Shown here: positions 46,376-56,611 of the stretch, piece by piece
Numbering within the stretch: position 1 is the stretch's first letter
Layout of the letters: each line of letters opens with the position of its first letter
Source of the DNA: Burkholderia sp. NRF60-BP8
GTDB lineage: Bacteria; Pseudomonadota; Gammaproteobacteria; Burkholderiales; Burkholderiaceae
Direction of reading: 5' to 3'
DNA: 64,000 nucleotides
Assembly (NCBI RefSeq): GCF_001522585.2
Contig: NZ_CP013373.1
Coordinates: 3,286,001 to 3,350,000 of the forward strand
Notes under the pieces: model-generated
Seen by the model: only the letters and a program-made list of their open reading frames with translations
The model's database searches: none
What the model was told of the DNA's origin: nothing
Program-made: the position numbers and the translations under genes

Positions 46376-46868
46376 TCCGCGCGGGCGCCTGCCCGCCACC
46401 GTTGCCCGGCCGCCTTCGCAGGCGGCCGCGGCAGCCGCGCGGCGCCTTTTCCGGGCAGGGTTTCGTCGTCATCGCTTTTTCGCGATTTGCGCGTTATATT
46501 TTCAAGATATTGGCGTGGCCGACGGGGATCGACCCGATACGGCGCCCGCTTGCGATTCAGTTACAATACGTGCCCGCTGGAGTACGGCAACAAACAGGCC
46601 CGGTTCTTGCTGAACCATATCCGGGCATCGCAACCGCGCCGGATCGCCCATCCGCCTCCCGGCCGCGGCCGATGCGATCTGCCGCGCAGCACACCGGTTC
46701 GCAGCGCGCGCAAATCAGCGCCAGGCCTATCCCTGGTATTTGAGAACCGGTTTCCAGAGGCTTTCGGCCCCGCGGCGGCAAATCGCAAATGATTGCAAGC
46801 GCGGTTGCGGGTAATCCCAAAGTGCAGGCACTATCTCTTGATTTGCCGCACATTGAAGAAGCAAGCAG
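46376..46868 (+). promoter_or_regulatory. Intergenic region with cobW terminator-like hairpin and dksA leader
   Basis: 493 bases with no gene. Just after cobW a hairpin GGCCGCCT-TCGC-AGGCGGCC (46408-46427) may end transcription. Further on there are -10-like TTATAT (near 46494) and TACAAT (46563-46568) elements for dksA, giving a possible leader of 300 bases or more. Frames inside are short and Arg-rich. Confidence 0.45.
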
Positions 46869-47285
46869 ATGACGAAGAAACTCTTGACCGAAGCCGAAAT
46901 CCTGAAGATGAGCGACAAGGATTACATGAATGAGGATCAGCTCGCCTTCTTCAAAAATCGGCTCGAACAGTTGCAGGCGGACATCCTCAAGAATGCAGGC
47001 CAGACGACCGAGAACCTGCGCGAGACGGTGATCGTCCCCGATCCCGCCGACCGCGCGACGATCGAGGAAGAGCACGCGCTCGAGCTGCGTACGCGCGATC
47101 GCGAACGCAAGCTCCTCAAGAAGGTTCAGCAGTCGCTCGCCCGCATCGATTCCGGCGATTACGGCTGGTGTGAGGAAACCGGCGAACCGATCGGCATTCC
47201 GCGCCTGCTCGCGCGTCCGACCGCCACGCTGTCGCTCGAGGCGCAGGAGCGCCGCGAGTTGCGCCAGAAGCTGTTCGGCGACTGA
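46869..47285 (+). CDS. dksA: RNA polymerase-binding transcription factor DksA
   Basis: 138-residue coiled-coil regulator that enters the RNA polymerase secondary channel and, with ppGpp, represses rRNA promoters. The coiled-coil tip DPADRATIEEE (about residues 57-67) with its key Asp residues is intact. The zinc-finger positions read C-x2-T-x17-S-x2-A instead of four cysteines, so zinc is probably not bound. This degenerate finger resembles zinc-independent DksA2-type proteins. Gene order cobW-dksA-hslV is typical of Burkholderia. A terminator follows. Confidence 0.94.
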   Translation: MTKKLLTEAEILKMSDKDYMNEDQLAFFKNRLEQLQADILKNAGQTTENLRETVIVPDPADRATIEEEHALELRTRDRERKLLKKVQQSLARIDSGDYGWCEETGEPIGIPRLLARPTATLSLEAQERRELRQKLFGD

Positions 47286-47322
47286 TCGAGCGGCATTCCG
47301 CTCAGACACGCTGCTTCCCGGA

Positions 47323-47354
47323 AGCGCGCGGCCTGCCGCGCGCTTTTTGTTTTT
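47323..47354 (+). terminator. Rho-independent terminator after dksA
   Basis: Inverted repeat AGCGCGCGGC / GCCGCGCGCT with a 2-base centre, followed by TTTTGTTTTT, 38 bases after the dksA stop. Confidence 0.88.
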
Positions 47355-47522
47355 CCGGCGCCGGCTCCCGGCCGCCGGCCGATTTGCCTCCCCCTCTTGA
47401 TATCCCGGCGCCCGCCCTAAAATGAAACGGACGTGCGCCGGGCCGCTTCCCGGCGCACCGCGGATTCACGCGGCGGCCCCTCGCGCCGCCCGACTCTTCC
47501 CCGTTTTTCTCAAGGAACGCAG

Positions 47523-48059
47523 ATGGAGCAATTTCACGGCACGACCATCGTTTCGGTCCGGCGCGGCGACAAGGTCGCGCTCGGCGGCGACGGCCAGGTA
47601 ACCCTCGGCAACATCGTCATGAAGGGTGGCGCGCGGAAAGTGCGGCGGATCTACAACAACCAGGTTCTGGTCGGATTCGCGGGCGGCACCGCCGATGCGT
47701 TCTCGCTGCTCGACCGCTTCGAGGCGAAGCTCGAGAAGCACCAGGGCAATCTCACCCGCGCGGCCGTCGAGCTCGCGAAGGACTGGCGCACCGACCGGAT
47801 GCTGCGCCGCCTCGAGGCGATGCTGATCACGGCCGATGCGACCACCACGCTCGTGATCACCGGCAACGGCGACGTGCTCGATCCGGAAGGCGGGATCTGC
47901 GCGATCGGCTCGGGCGGCGCGTACGCGCAGGCCGCGGCCCGCGCGCTCGCCGAGAACACCGAGCTGTCGCCGCGCGAGATCGTCGAGAAATCGCTCGAGA
48001 TCGCCGGCGACATGTGCATCTACACGAACCACAACCGCATCATCGAAACGATCGAGTAA
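47523..48059 (+). CDS. hslV: ATP-dependent protease subunit HslV
   Basis: 178-residue threonine protease of the HslUV (ClpYQ) complex. The catalytic Thr is in [20 protein letters not shown] near the N-terminus. The protein has a six-residue leader (MEQFHG) before it, unlike E. coli HslV where Thr follows Met directly, so maturation must remove this leader. [14 protein letters not shown] and DICIYTNH-like motifs are conserved. It lies 10 bases ahead of hslU in one operon. Confidence 0.96.
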   Translation: MEQFHGTTIVSVRRGDKVALGGDGQVTLGNIVMKGGARKVRRIYNNQVLVGFAGGTADAFSLLDRFEAKLEKHQGNLTRAAVELAKDWRTDRMLRRLEAMLITADATTTLVITGNGDVLDPEGGICAIGSGGAYAQAAARALAENTELSPREIVEKSLEIAGDMCIYTNHNRIIETIE

Positions 48060-48069
48060 GGACCGCACC

Positions 48070-49413
48070 ATGAGCACCATGACCCCTGCCGAGATCGTCT
48101 CGGAACTCGACAAGCACATCATCGGCCAGGCGAAGGCGAAGAAGGCCGTCGCCGTCGCGCTGCGCAACCGCTGGCGCCGCCAGCAGGTCGCCGACCCGCT
48201 GCGCCAGGAAATCACCCCGAAGAACATCCTGATGATCGGGCCGACGGGCGTCGGCAAGACCGAAATCGCGCGACGCCTCGCGAAGCTCGCCGATGCGCCG
48301 TTCATCAAGATCGAGGCGACCAAGTTCACCGAAGTCGGCTACGTCGGCCGCGACGTCGACAGCATCGTGCGCGACCTGATCGAGATCTCGGTCAAGCAGA
48401 CGCGCGAATCCGAAATGCGCAAGGTACGCAGCAAGGCGACCGACCAGGCTGAGGACCGCATCCTCGACATCCTGCTGCCGCAACCGCGCGCGGTGGGCTT
48501 CGGCGGCAATGCCGAGCACGCGAACGACGACAACAACGCGACGCGCCAGACGTTCCGCAAGCGCCTGCGCGAAGGCCAGCTCGACGACAAGGAAGTCGAG
48601 CTCGACCTCGAGCAGCCGACCGTCGGCATGGACATCATGGCGCCGCCGGGGATGGAAGAGATGACCGAGCAGATCCGCTCGATGTTCTCGAACCTCGGCA
48701 GCGGCAAGAAGCAGCGCCGCAAGGTGAAGATCAAGGAAGCGCTGAAGCTGCTGACCGACGAGGAAGCGGCGAAGATGCTGAACGAAGAGGAAGTGAAGAC
48801 GAAGGCCGTGCAGAACGTCGAGCAGAACGGCATCGTGTTCCTCGACGAGATCGACAAGATCACGTCGCGCAACAACGAAGGCAGCGGCGGCGAAGTGTCG
48901 CGCCAGGGCGTGCAGCGCGACCTGCTGCCGCTCGTCGAGGGCACGACGGTCAACACGAAGTACGGGATGGTGAAGACCGATCACATCCTGTTCATCGCGA
49001 GCGGCGCCTTCCACCTCGCGAAGCCGAGCGACCTGATTCCCGAACTGCAGGGGCGCTTCCCGATCCGTGTCGAGCTCGATTCGCTGTCGGTCGAAGACTT
49101 CGAAGCGATCCTCGTCGCGACCGACGCGAGCCTCGTCAAGCAGTACCAGGCACTGCTCGCCACCGAAGACGTGGAACTGGAATTCGCGGAAGACGGCATC
49201 CGCCGCCTCGCCGAGATCGCGTTCGCGGTCAACGAGAAAACCGAGAACATCGGCGCACGCCGGCTGTACACGGTGATCGAGAAGCTGCTCGAGGAAGTGT
49301 CGTTCTCGGCCGGCAACCACGCCGGCGAGCGCGTGACGATCGACGCGCAGTATGTCGACCGCGCGCTCGGCGAAGTGTCGCAGGACGAAGACCTGTCGCG
49401 CTACGTGCTGTAA
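48070..49413 (+). CDS. hslU: HslU ATPase subunit of HslUV protease
   Basis: 447-residue AAA+ unfoldase, hexamer capping HslV. Walker A is [16 protein letters not shown] near residue 60, the pore motif is in [11 protein letters not shown], Walker B is [11 protein letters not shown] near residue 255, and the end ...[11 protein letters not shown] is the C-terminal tail that activates HslV. An I-domain lies between. It degrades damaged or regulatory proteins, especially under heat stress. AAGGA precedes the ATG. Confidence 0.97.
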   Translation: MSTMTPAEIVSELDKHIIGQAKAKKAVAVALRNRWRRQQVADPLRQEITPKNILMIGPTGVGKTEIARRLAKLADAPFIKIEATKFTEVGYVGRDVDSIVRDLIEISVKQTRESEMRKVRSKATDQAEDRILDILLPQPRAVGFGGNAEHANDDNNATRQTFRKRLREGQLDDKEVELDLEQPTVGMDIMAPPGMEEMTEQIRSMFSNLGSGKKQRRKVKIKEALKLLTDEEAAKMLNEEEVKTKAVQNVEQNGIVFLDEIDKITSRNNEGSGGEVSRQGVQRDLLPLVEGTTVNTKYGMVKTDHILFIASGAFHLAKPSDLIPELQGRFPIRVELDSLSVEDFEAILVATDASLVKQYQALLATEDVELEFAEDGIRRLAEIAFAVNEKTENIGARRLYTVIEKLLEEVSFSAGNHAGERVTIDAQYVDRALGEVSQDEDLSRYVL

Positions 49414-49434
49414 CGCGCGCGGCGGCGAAAGCGA

Positions 49435-49472
49435 AACGGGCGGCCCCGCGGGTGAGCGGGGCCGCCCGTTTT
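49435..49472 (+). terminator. Terminator after hslU
   Basis: Perfect 16-bp stem AAACGGGCGGCCCCGC / GCGGGGCCGCCCGTTT with a 6-base loop, ending in a short T tract, 22 bases after hslU. Confidence 0.85.
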
Positions 49473-49629
49473 CGTTGGCGCGCGCCCGTGGCCGCGCTCG
49501 CGGCTTCCTGCCGGACAGCGCCGCGCGGCTGCGCCGTAGCGCGTCGCGTTGCGTCGCTCCCGAATCGCATCGCGCAACGCCCGTGCCGCTCGTGCCACCC
49601 GGCGTGCGTGCGCGCCGGCGCCGCGCCGC

Positions 49630-50172
49630 TTACTGCCGCACCGGCTTCTTCGCGAGCTTGCGCTGCAGCGTGCGGCGGTGCATGTTCAGCGCCCGCGCGG
49701 TCGCCGAAATGTTGTTGTTGTTCTCGGCCAGCACGCGCTGGATGTGCTCCCATTCGAGCCGGTCGACCGACAGCACGACCGGATTCTCGAGCGCCTCTTC
49801 GGCCTGGACTTCGCTCGCGTTGGTCTGCAGCGCGGCCAGGATCGACTCGACGTTCGCGGGCTTCGCGAGGTAGTTGTCGGCGCCCTCCTTCACGGCCTGC
49901 ACGGCGGTCGCGATGCTCGCGTAGCCGGTCAGCACCAGAATCCGCGCATCGGGCTGCAGGTCGCACAACGGCGCGATCAGGCTCAGCCCCGAATCCTCGC
50001 CGAGATGCAGGTCGACGGTGATGAACTGGAACTTGCCGCCTGCGGCGAGCCGGAGCGCCGCCTCCTTGTCGTGCGCCTGCTGGACCGCGTAACCGCGGCG
50101 CTCGAGGCCGCGCGCGAGCGTGCCCGCGAACACCTCGTTGTCGTCGATCACCAGGAAATTGTTCTCGCTCAT
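49630..50172 (-). CDS. regA: RegA/PrrA/ActR-type redox response regulator
   Basis: 180-residue regulator. The receiver domain has acidic residues in LVIDDNEVF, phosphoacceptor Asp in TVDLHLGEDSG and Lys in NYLAKPAN. A short Fis-type helix-turn-helix (ATARALNMHRRTLQRKLAKK) ends the protein. This compact layout is characteristic of RegA. In relatives the pair adjusts respiration, carbon and nitrogen metabolism to oxygen. It starts 13 bases after its kinase gene. The open frame upstream of 50172 is inside the kinase gene. Confidence 0.92.
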   Translation of the reverse strand: MSENNFLVIDDNEVFAGTLARGLERRGYAVQQAHDKEAALRLAAGGKFQFITVDLHLGEDSGLSLIAPLCDLQPDARILVLTGYASIATAVQAVKEGADNYLAKPANVESILAALQTNASEVQAEEALENPVVLSVDRLEWEHIQRVLAENNNNISATARALNMHRRTLQRKLAKKPVRQ

Positions 50173-50185
50173 GGGGTTTCTCCGT

Positions 50186-51604
50186 CTACGTGTTGGTTGA
50201 GGCAGCCGGCATCGCGACACGCGCGACCGGCAGGCGCAGCACGGCCCGCGTGCCGCGCCCGGCCGCGGCGCCGGCCGGTCGGCCGTCCGGCGTGCCGGCT
50301 GGCCGTTCGGCCGCGCGTGCACCCGTGCGTTGTCCCGATGCGGCCGCCGCGTGGCCATTCGCCGCACCGGCCGCCCGGCCGTTGCCGCCGGCCGCACGCG
50401 GCGCGACATCGGACAGTTCGATCTCGCCGCCCAGCCGCGCGGCCGCACTGAACGCGAGATACAGGCCGACGCCGTGCCCGCCCTGCGTGCTGTCGACCGG
50501 CATCGCGCCGAGCGATTCGCGCAGCGCGGCCGGAATGCCGGGCCCGTCGTCGCATACCTCGAATTCGATTTCGTCGGTCGCGCGGTCGTGCGCGACCTTC
50601 GCGGCGAGCGTCACGCGCTGCGGGCTCGCGCGCGCGGCGTTGTCGAGCAGGATCGTCAGGATCTGGCCGGCCGCGACCGTATCGTCGAGCGCGACGCCCG
50701 ACGGGCGCGCGCCGAGCAGCTCGAACTGCACGTGCGGATGCCGCAGACGCCAGTGCTCGACGAACGTGTCGAGCCAGTCGTCCACCGGCTGGCGGCTCGC
50801 CGGCGCGCTCGCGCGGCTGCGCAGGCGCGCGAGCGCCGACGTGCAGAGCGTCATCTGTTCCTCGAGCACCTTCAGGTCGGCCTCGTAGCGCGCCAGCCCC
50901 GGATCGGCGCGCGCCGCGTCGCGCAACTCCTCGGCGAGCATCGCGATCGTCGACAGCGGCGTGCCCATTTCGTGCGCGACGGTGGCGGCCTGCACGCCGA
51001 GCGCGACGGCCCGCTCGTCACGCAGCAGGTGCTGCTGCGCCTCGCCGAGCGCCGCGTCGCGCTGGCGCAGCGCATTCGACATGCGCGCGACGAACCACGC
51101 GATCAGCCCGACGCTGACCATGAAGTTCGCCCACATGCCGGTCCGGTAGTAATCGAACAGGTTCGCCGGGTTGTCCATGTTGAGCGGCACCGAATCGAAG
51201 CCCAGCGCCGCGTAGCACGCGACCGCGAACGCCGCGAGCCAGATCATCAGGTGCCACGGCAGCACGGCCGCCGCGATCGCGAGCGACGGCAGGTACAGCG
51301 ACACGAACGGATTGGTCGTGCCGCCCGACAGGAACAGCAGCGCGGACAGCGCGCCGAGGTCGACCCACAGCTGGCCGAGCAGCTCGAAATTGGTCTCGGG
51401 CCGCGCGCGCAGCACGCGCACCCAGGTCAGCGCGTTGAAAACGATTTCGAGCGCGATGACCATCAGCATCGCCGGCAGCGGCAGGTGCACGCCGAAATAG
51501 GTCTGCACGACGCCGATCGTCACGAGCTGGCCGATGATCGCGAGATTGCGGAGCCAGAACAGGTGACTGAGGTTGACGCGCCCGGTGGTGGTGATTCGTT
51601 GCAT
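50186..51604 (-). CDS. regB: RegB/PrrB/ActS-type redox sensor kinase
   Basis: 472-residue membrane kinase with about six N-terminal helices. The quinone-binding signature SGGTTNPFVSLYL lies in the membrane part, the H box is VAHEMGTPLSTIAMLAEEL, and a cysteine in EEQMTLCTSAL aligns with the redox cysteine of RegB. The ATPase N box (LLDNAARAS) and G boxes follow. Near the C-terminus an Ala/Gly/Arg-rich insert of about 50 residues interrupts the ATPase fold before its last strand (GTRAVLRLPV). It forms an operon with regA. Confidence 0.92.
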   Translation of the reverse strand: MQRITTTGRVNLSHLFWLRNLAIIGQLVTIGVVQTYFGVHLPLPAMLMVIALEIVFNALTWVRVLRARPETNFELLGQLWVDLGALSALLFLSGGTTNPFVSLYLPSLAIAAAVLPWHLMIWLAAFAVACYAALGFDSVPLNMDNPANLFDYYRTGMWANFMVSVGLIAWFVARMSNALRQRDAALGEAQQHLLRDERAVALGVQAATVAHEMGTPLSTIAMLAEELRDAARADPGLARYEADLKVLEEQMTLCTSALARLRSRASAPASRQPVDDWLDTFVEHWRLRHPHVQFELLGARPSGVALDDTVAAGQILTILLDNAARASPQRVTLAAKVAHDRATDEIEFEVCDDGPGIPAALRESLGAMPVDSTQGGHGVGLYLAFSAAARLGGEIELSDVAPRAAGGNGRAAGAANGHAAAASGQRTGARAAERPAGTPDGRPAGAAAGRGTRAVLRLPVARVAMPAASTNT

Positions 51605-51625
51605 CCGGGCAGTTTACCCGTTTAG

Positions 51626-53901
<2,276 letters not shown>

Positions 53902-54545
53902 CCGAAGACCACACCGTCGCCGGCCGCGCCCGCCCGAAACCGGGCGAGCGCCGCGTGCACATCCTGCAGACGCTCGCGTCGATGCTCGAGGCGCCGAAGC
54001 GCGAGAAGATCACGACGGCCGCGCTCGCGGCGCGGCTCGACCTGTCGGAGGCGGCACTCTATCGCCACTTCTCCAGCAAGGCCCAGATGTTCGAGGGCCT
54101 GATCGAATTCATCGAGGAAACCGTCTTCCGGCTGATCAACCAGATCGCCGCGAAAGAGCCCGACGGCGTCATGCAGGCACGCGCGATCGCGTTGATGCTG
54201 CTCGGTTTCGCCGCGAAGAACCCCGGGATGACACGCGTACTGACGGGCGAGGCGCTGGTCGGCGAGCACGAACGGCTCGCCGAACGGGTCGACCGGATAG
54301 TCGAGCGGATCGAGGCGACCGTGAAGCAGAGCCTGCGCGTCGCGCTGCTCGACGCGCGCGCGCGCCGCGACGGCGGCAGCGATGGCGCCCATGCGGTGCC
54401 GCTGCCCGGCGATTACGATCCGGCCGTGCGGGCGAGCCTGCTCGTCAGCTACGTGATCGGCTGCTGGCATCGCTTCGAGCGCAGCGGCTTCGCGCACGCG
54501 CCCGGCGAACAGGCCGATGCGCATCTGCGCCTGATTCTGCAGTAA

Positions 54546-55088
54546 CGTTCCCGCGCACGGCCTGCGCCGGCGCCCGCCGGCGCGCAGATTGACGGGCGTG
54601 CCGCCTCCGGGCGGGTGTCGGCACGCCCGGCCCGCGCCCTGTATCGCCGATTCACCACGCAAAGCCACGCCGGATTCGCCGCCGGGCCCTTGGCGCAGTC
54701 GCAGACGATACGTTCTGCTAATGGAAGGCACCATCGATACCTTTTCCGTACCACGCCCGGGCACGGCAAACATTTCGTAGTCCGGATCACTTGCGCCGAT
54801 CGCCCCGTCCGGACATCACGCCGCATACGGATTCGACAACGTCAAATCCTTGTAACGGTTGCAATCGTATTCCGTCGGGTTGACGCTATCTGAAGAAAAT
54901 TAGTACGCGTACTAGTCAATTCCACGTCACCTTCAGCATCGTCCAATTTTTTCAAACTGCTTACTTGGAAACAATGTGGGCTGTTTCCCACCGCTGCTTT
55001 CGGCACGCGCTCCAGTGGTCGGCGACAGCGCGAAGGAAACGTCGGTGCGTCGTCTTTCGACGCAAGACCATTTCAAACAGGTACTTAC
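54546..55088 (+). promoter_or_regulatory. Control region of the fimbrial operon
   Basis: 543 bases, A+T-richer toward its right end, with no gene. TTGACG at 54880-54885 looks like a -35 element. Where its -10 would fall lies the 14-bp palindrome 54901-54914. The leader to the pilin gene is then about 180 bases. A GC-rich inverted repeat follows slmA near 54563. Confidence 0.5.
54901..54914. promoter_or_regulatory. 14-bp palindrome upstream of the pilin gene
   Basis: TAGTACGCGTACTA, perfectly self-complementary, 16-29 bases downstream of a TTGACG -35-like element. The position suggests an operator. No known regulator consensus is matched with confidence. Confidence 0.6.
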
Positions 55089-55631
55089 ATGTCCAAGAAA
55101 GCACTCTCCATTTTGCTGGCAACAGCGGGTCTCGTCACCGCGGCGTCGTCGGCCCACGCAGCAGACGGCACGATCACGTTCATGGGTGAAATCACGTCGC
55201 AAACCTGCTCGATCTCGGGCAACGGCGGCGGCAAGGATTTCACCGTGGACCTGCCCACCGTGTCGACGTCCGCGCTGTCCTCGACGGGCACGACGGCCGG
55301 CCGCAAGCCCTTCAAGCTCTCTCTGACCAACTGCACGGGCGGCTCGGGCAACGTCTCGGTGTACTTCGAGCCGGGCACGACCGTGAACGCCGGCACCGGC
55401 AATTTGCTGAATGCAACGGGCACGGCGAAGAACGTCGAGATCGGCCTGCTGAACAAGAACGGCTCGAGCATCAAGCTCGGCGCCGCACAAGCTCAGCAAA
55501 ACTCGCAGGTGGTCGCGATCACGGGCGGCTCGGCCGAACTCGAATACGCGGCGCAGTACGTCGCAATGGGCGGCGCGGCCACGGCTGGCACCGTGAACAC
55601 GTCGGTCATGTATTCGATCGCCTACCAGTAA
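55089..55631 (+). CDS. Type 1 fimbrial major subunit (FimA-like)
   Basis: 180-residue chaperone-usher pilin. The signal peptide spans residues 1-24 (cut after SAHA), the mature start is ADGTITFMGEI, the disulfide pair is Cys in SQTCSISG and Cys in LTNCTGGSG, and the C-terminal beta strand ends NTSVMYSIAYQ with the penultimate Tyr that the chaperone grips. Donor-strand exchange polymerises such subunits into fibres. It heads a pilin-chaperone-usher-pilin operon and is a close paralogue of the pilin at 59565-60113. Confidence 0.94.
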   Translation: MSKKALSILLATAGLVTAASSAHAADGTITFMGEITSQTCSISGNGGGKDFTVDLPTVSTSALSSTGTTAGRKPFKLSLTNCTGGSGNVSVYFEPGTTVNAGTGNLLNATGTAKNVEIGLLNKNGSSIKLGAAQAQQNSQVVAITGGSAELEYAAQYVAMGGAATAGTVNTSVMYSIAYQ

Positions 55632-55649
55632 CGCGGACTCGGTCCGGCA

Positions 55650-55681
55650 GCCCGGATTCGCGGCGGATCGCGGATCCGGGC
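55650..55681. other. Intercistronic hairpin after the first pilin gene
   Basis: Arms GCCCGGAT / ATCCGGGC with a 16-base loop that can form an alternative GGATC-GCG-GATCC pairing. No T tract. It could protect the pilin mRNA and reduce downstream chaperone and usher expression. Confidence 0.45.
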
Positions 55682-55735
55682 CGACGAGGTATGCAAGCGC
55701 ATGCCTTCGATGTTCAAACCAGGGAGAAATCAGCG

Positions 55736-56500
55736 ATGAACAGACGGAAAAACTGGCGCATCGGTGCGACCGGCGCGATGCTGGCCGCGTCGCTGCTCGG
55801 CCCGGCGGCGGCGGATGCGAGCGTCGTGATCAGCGGTACGCGCGTCGTGTATCCGGAAAAGGAACGCGAAGTCACGGTCAAGCTGACCAATGACGGCGAT
55901 CGACCGTCGCTCGTGCAGGGCTGGGTGGACGACGGCAATGCAAATGCGCTGCCGGACGACACGAAAGTCCCGTTCACGGTGACGCCGCCGCTGTTCCGCC
56001 TCGATCCGAAGAAAGGGCAGAGCCTGCGGCTGATCTATACGCAAGAGCCGCTGGCGCAAGACAGGGAGACGCTGTACTGGCTGAACGTGCTCGACGTTCC
56101 ACCCCAGATGGCCGACAACCCCGACGCGCCGAATCTGTTGCAACTCGCGTTCCGTTCGCGCATCAAGCTGTTCTTCCGCCCAGCTTCGCTGCAGGGCGTC
56201 GCCGACGAATCGGCCGAAAAGGTGAGCTGGCATTTCGCACCGAAGCCCGGTGGCGGCTACGTGCTGGAAGCGAACAATCCGACGCCGTACCACGTGACGT
56301 TCAGCAAGCTGGCCGTCAAGGCCGGCAGCACAAGTTGGACCAACGACCAGGGCGGCATGGTCGATCCGAAATCGACCGCGCAATTCGATGTCGGCAACGT
56401 GCCGTCGGCGCCCACCGGGCCGATTCAGGTCGATTACACATTTCTCAACGATTACGGCGCCGGCGTCGAAGGCCGCTACGCACCGAAGCCAACGCGCTGA
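55736..56500 (+). CDS. Periplasmic fimbrial chaperone (FimC/PapD family)
   Basis: 254-residue two-domain immunoglobulin-like chaperone with a signal peptide ending near residue 30. The mature protein begins SVVISGTRVVYP; LYWLNVLDVPP is the family signature near residue 110, and RSRIKLFFRP carries the conserved Arg/Lys that anchors the pilin C-terminus. It folds pilins by donor-strand complementation and brings them to the usher. The ATG at 55736 has an AGGGAG box; an earlier ATG at 55691 is not needed. Confidence 0.94.
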   Translation: MNRRKNWRIGATGAMLAASLLGPAAADASVVISGTRVVYPEKEREVTVKLTNDGDRPSLVQGWVDDGNANALPDDTKVPFTVTPPLFRLDPKKGQSLRLIYTQEPLAQDRETLYWLNVLDVPPQMADNPDAPNLLQLAFRSRIKLFFRPASLQGVADESAEKVSWHFAPKPGGGYVLEANNPTPYHVTFSKLAVKAGSTSWTNDQGGMVDPKSTAQFDVGNVPSAPTGPIQVDYTFLNDYGAGVEGRYAPKPTR

Positions 56501-56611
56501 GGCAGCCGCCTAGCCCGATACATCCCGAAAGGACCGAAGAAGCGGCGATCGCATCGCCGCAGGAAAACCGTCGCTCGCGTTATGACGATGCGGCATCAAA
56601 ATGTTTAATTC

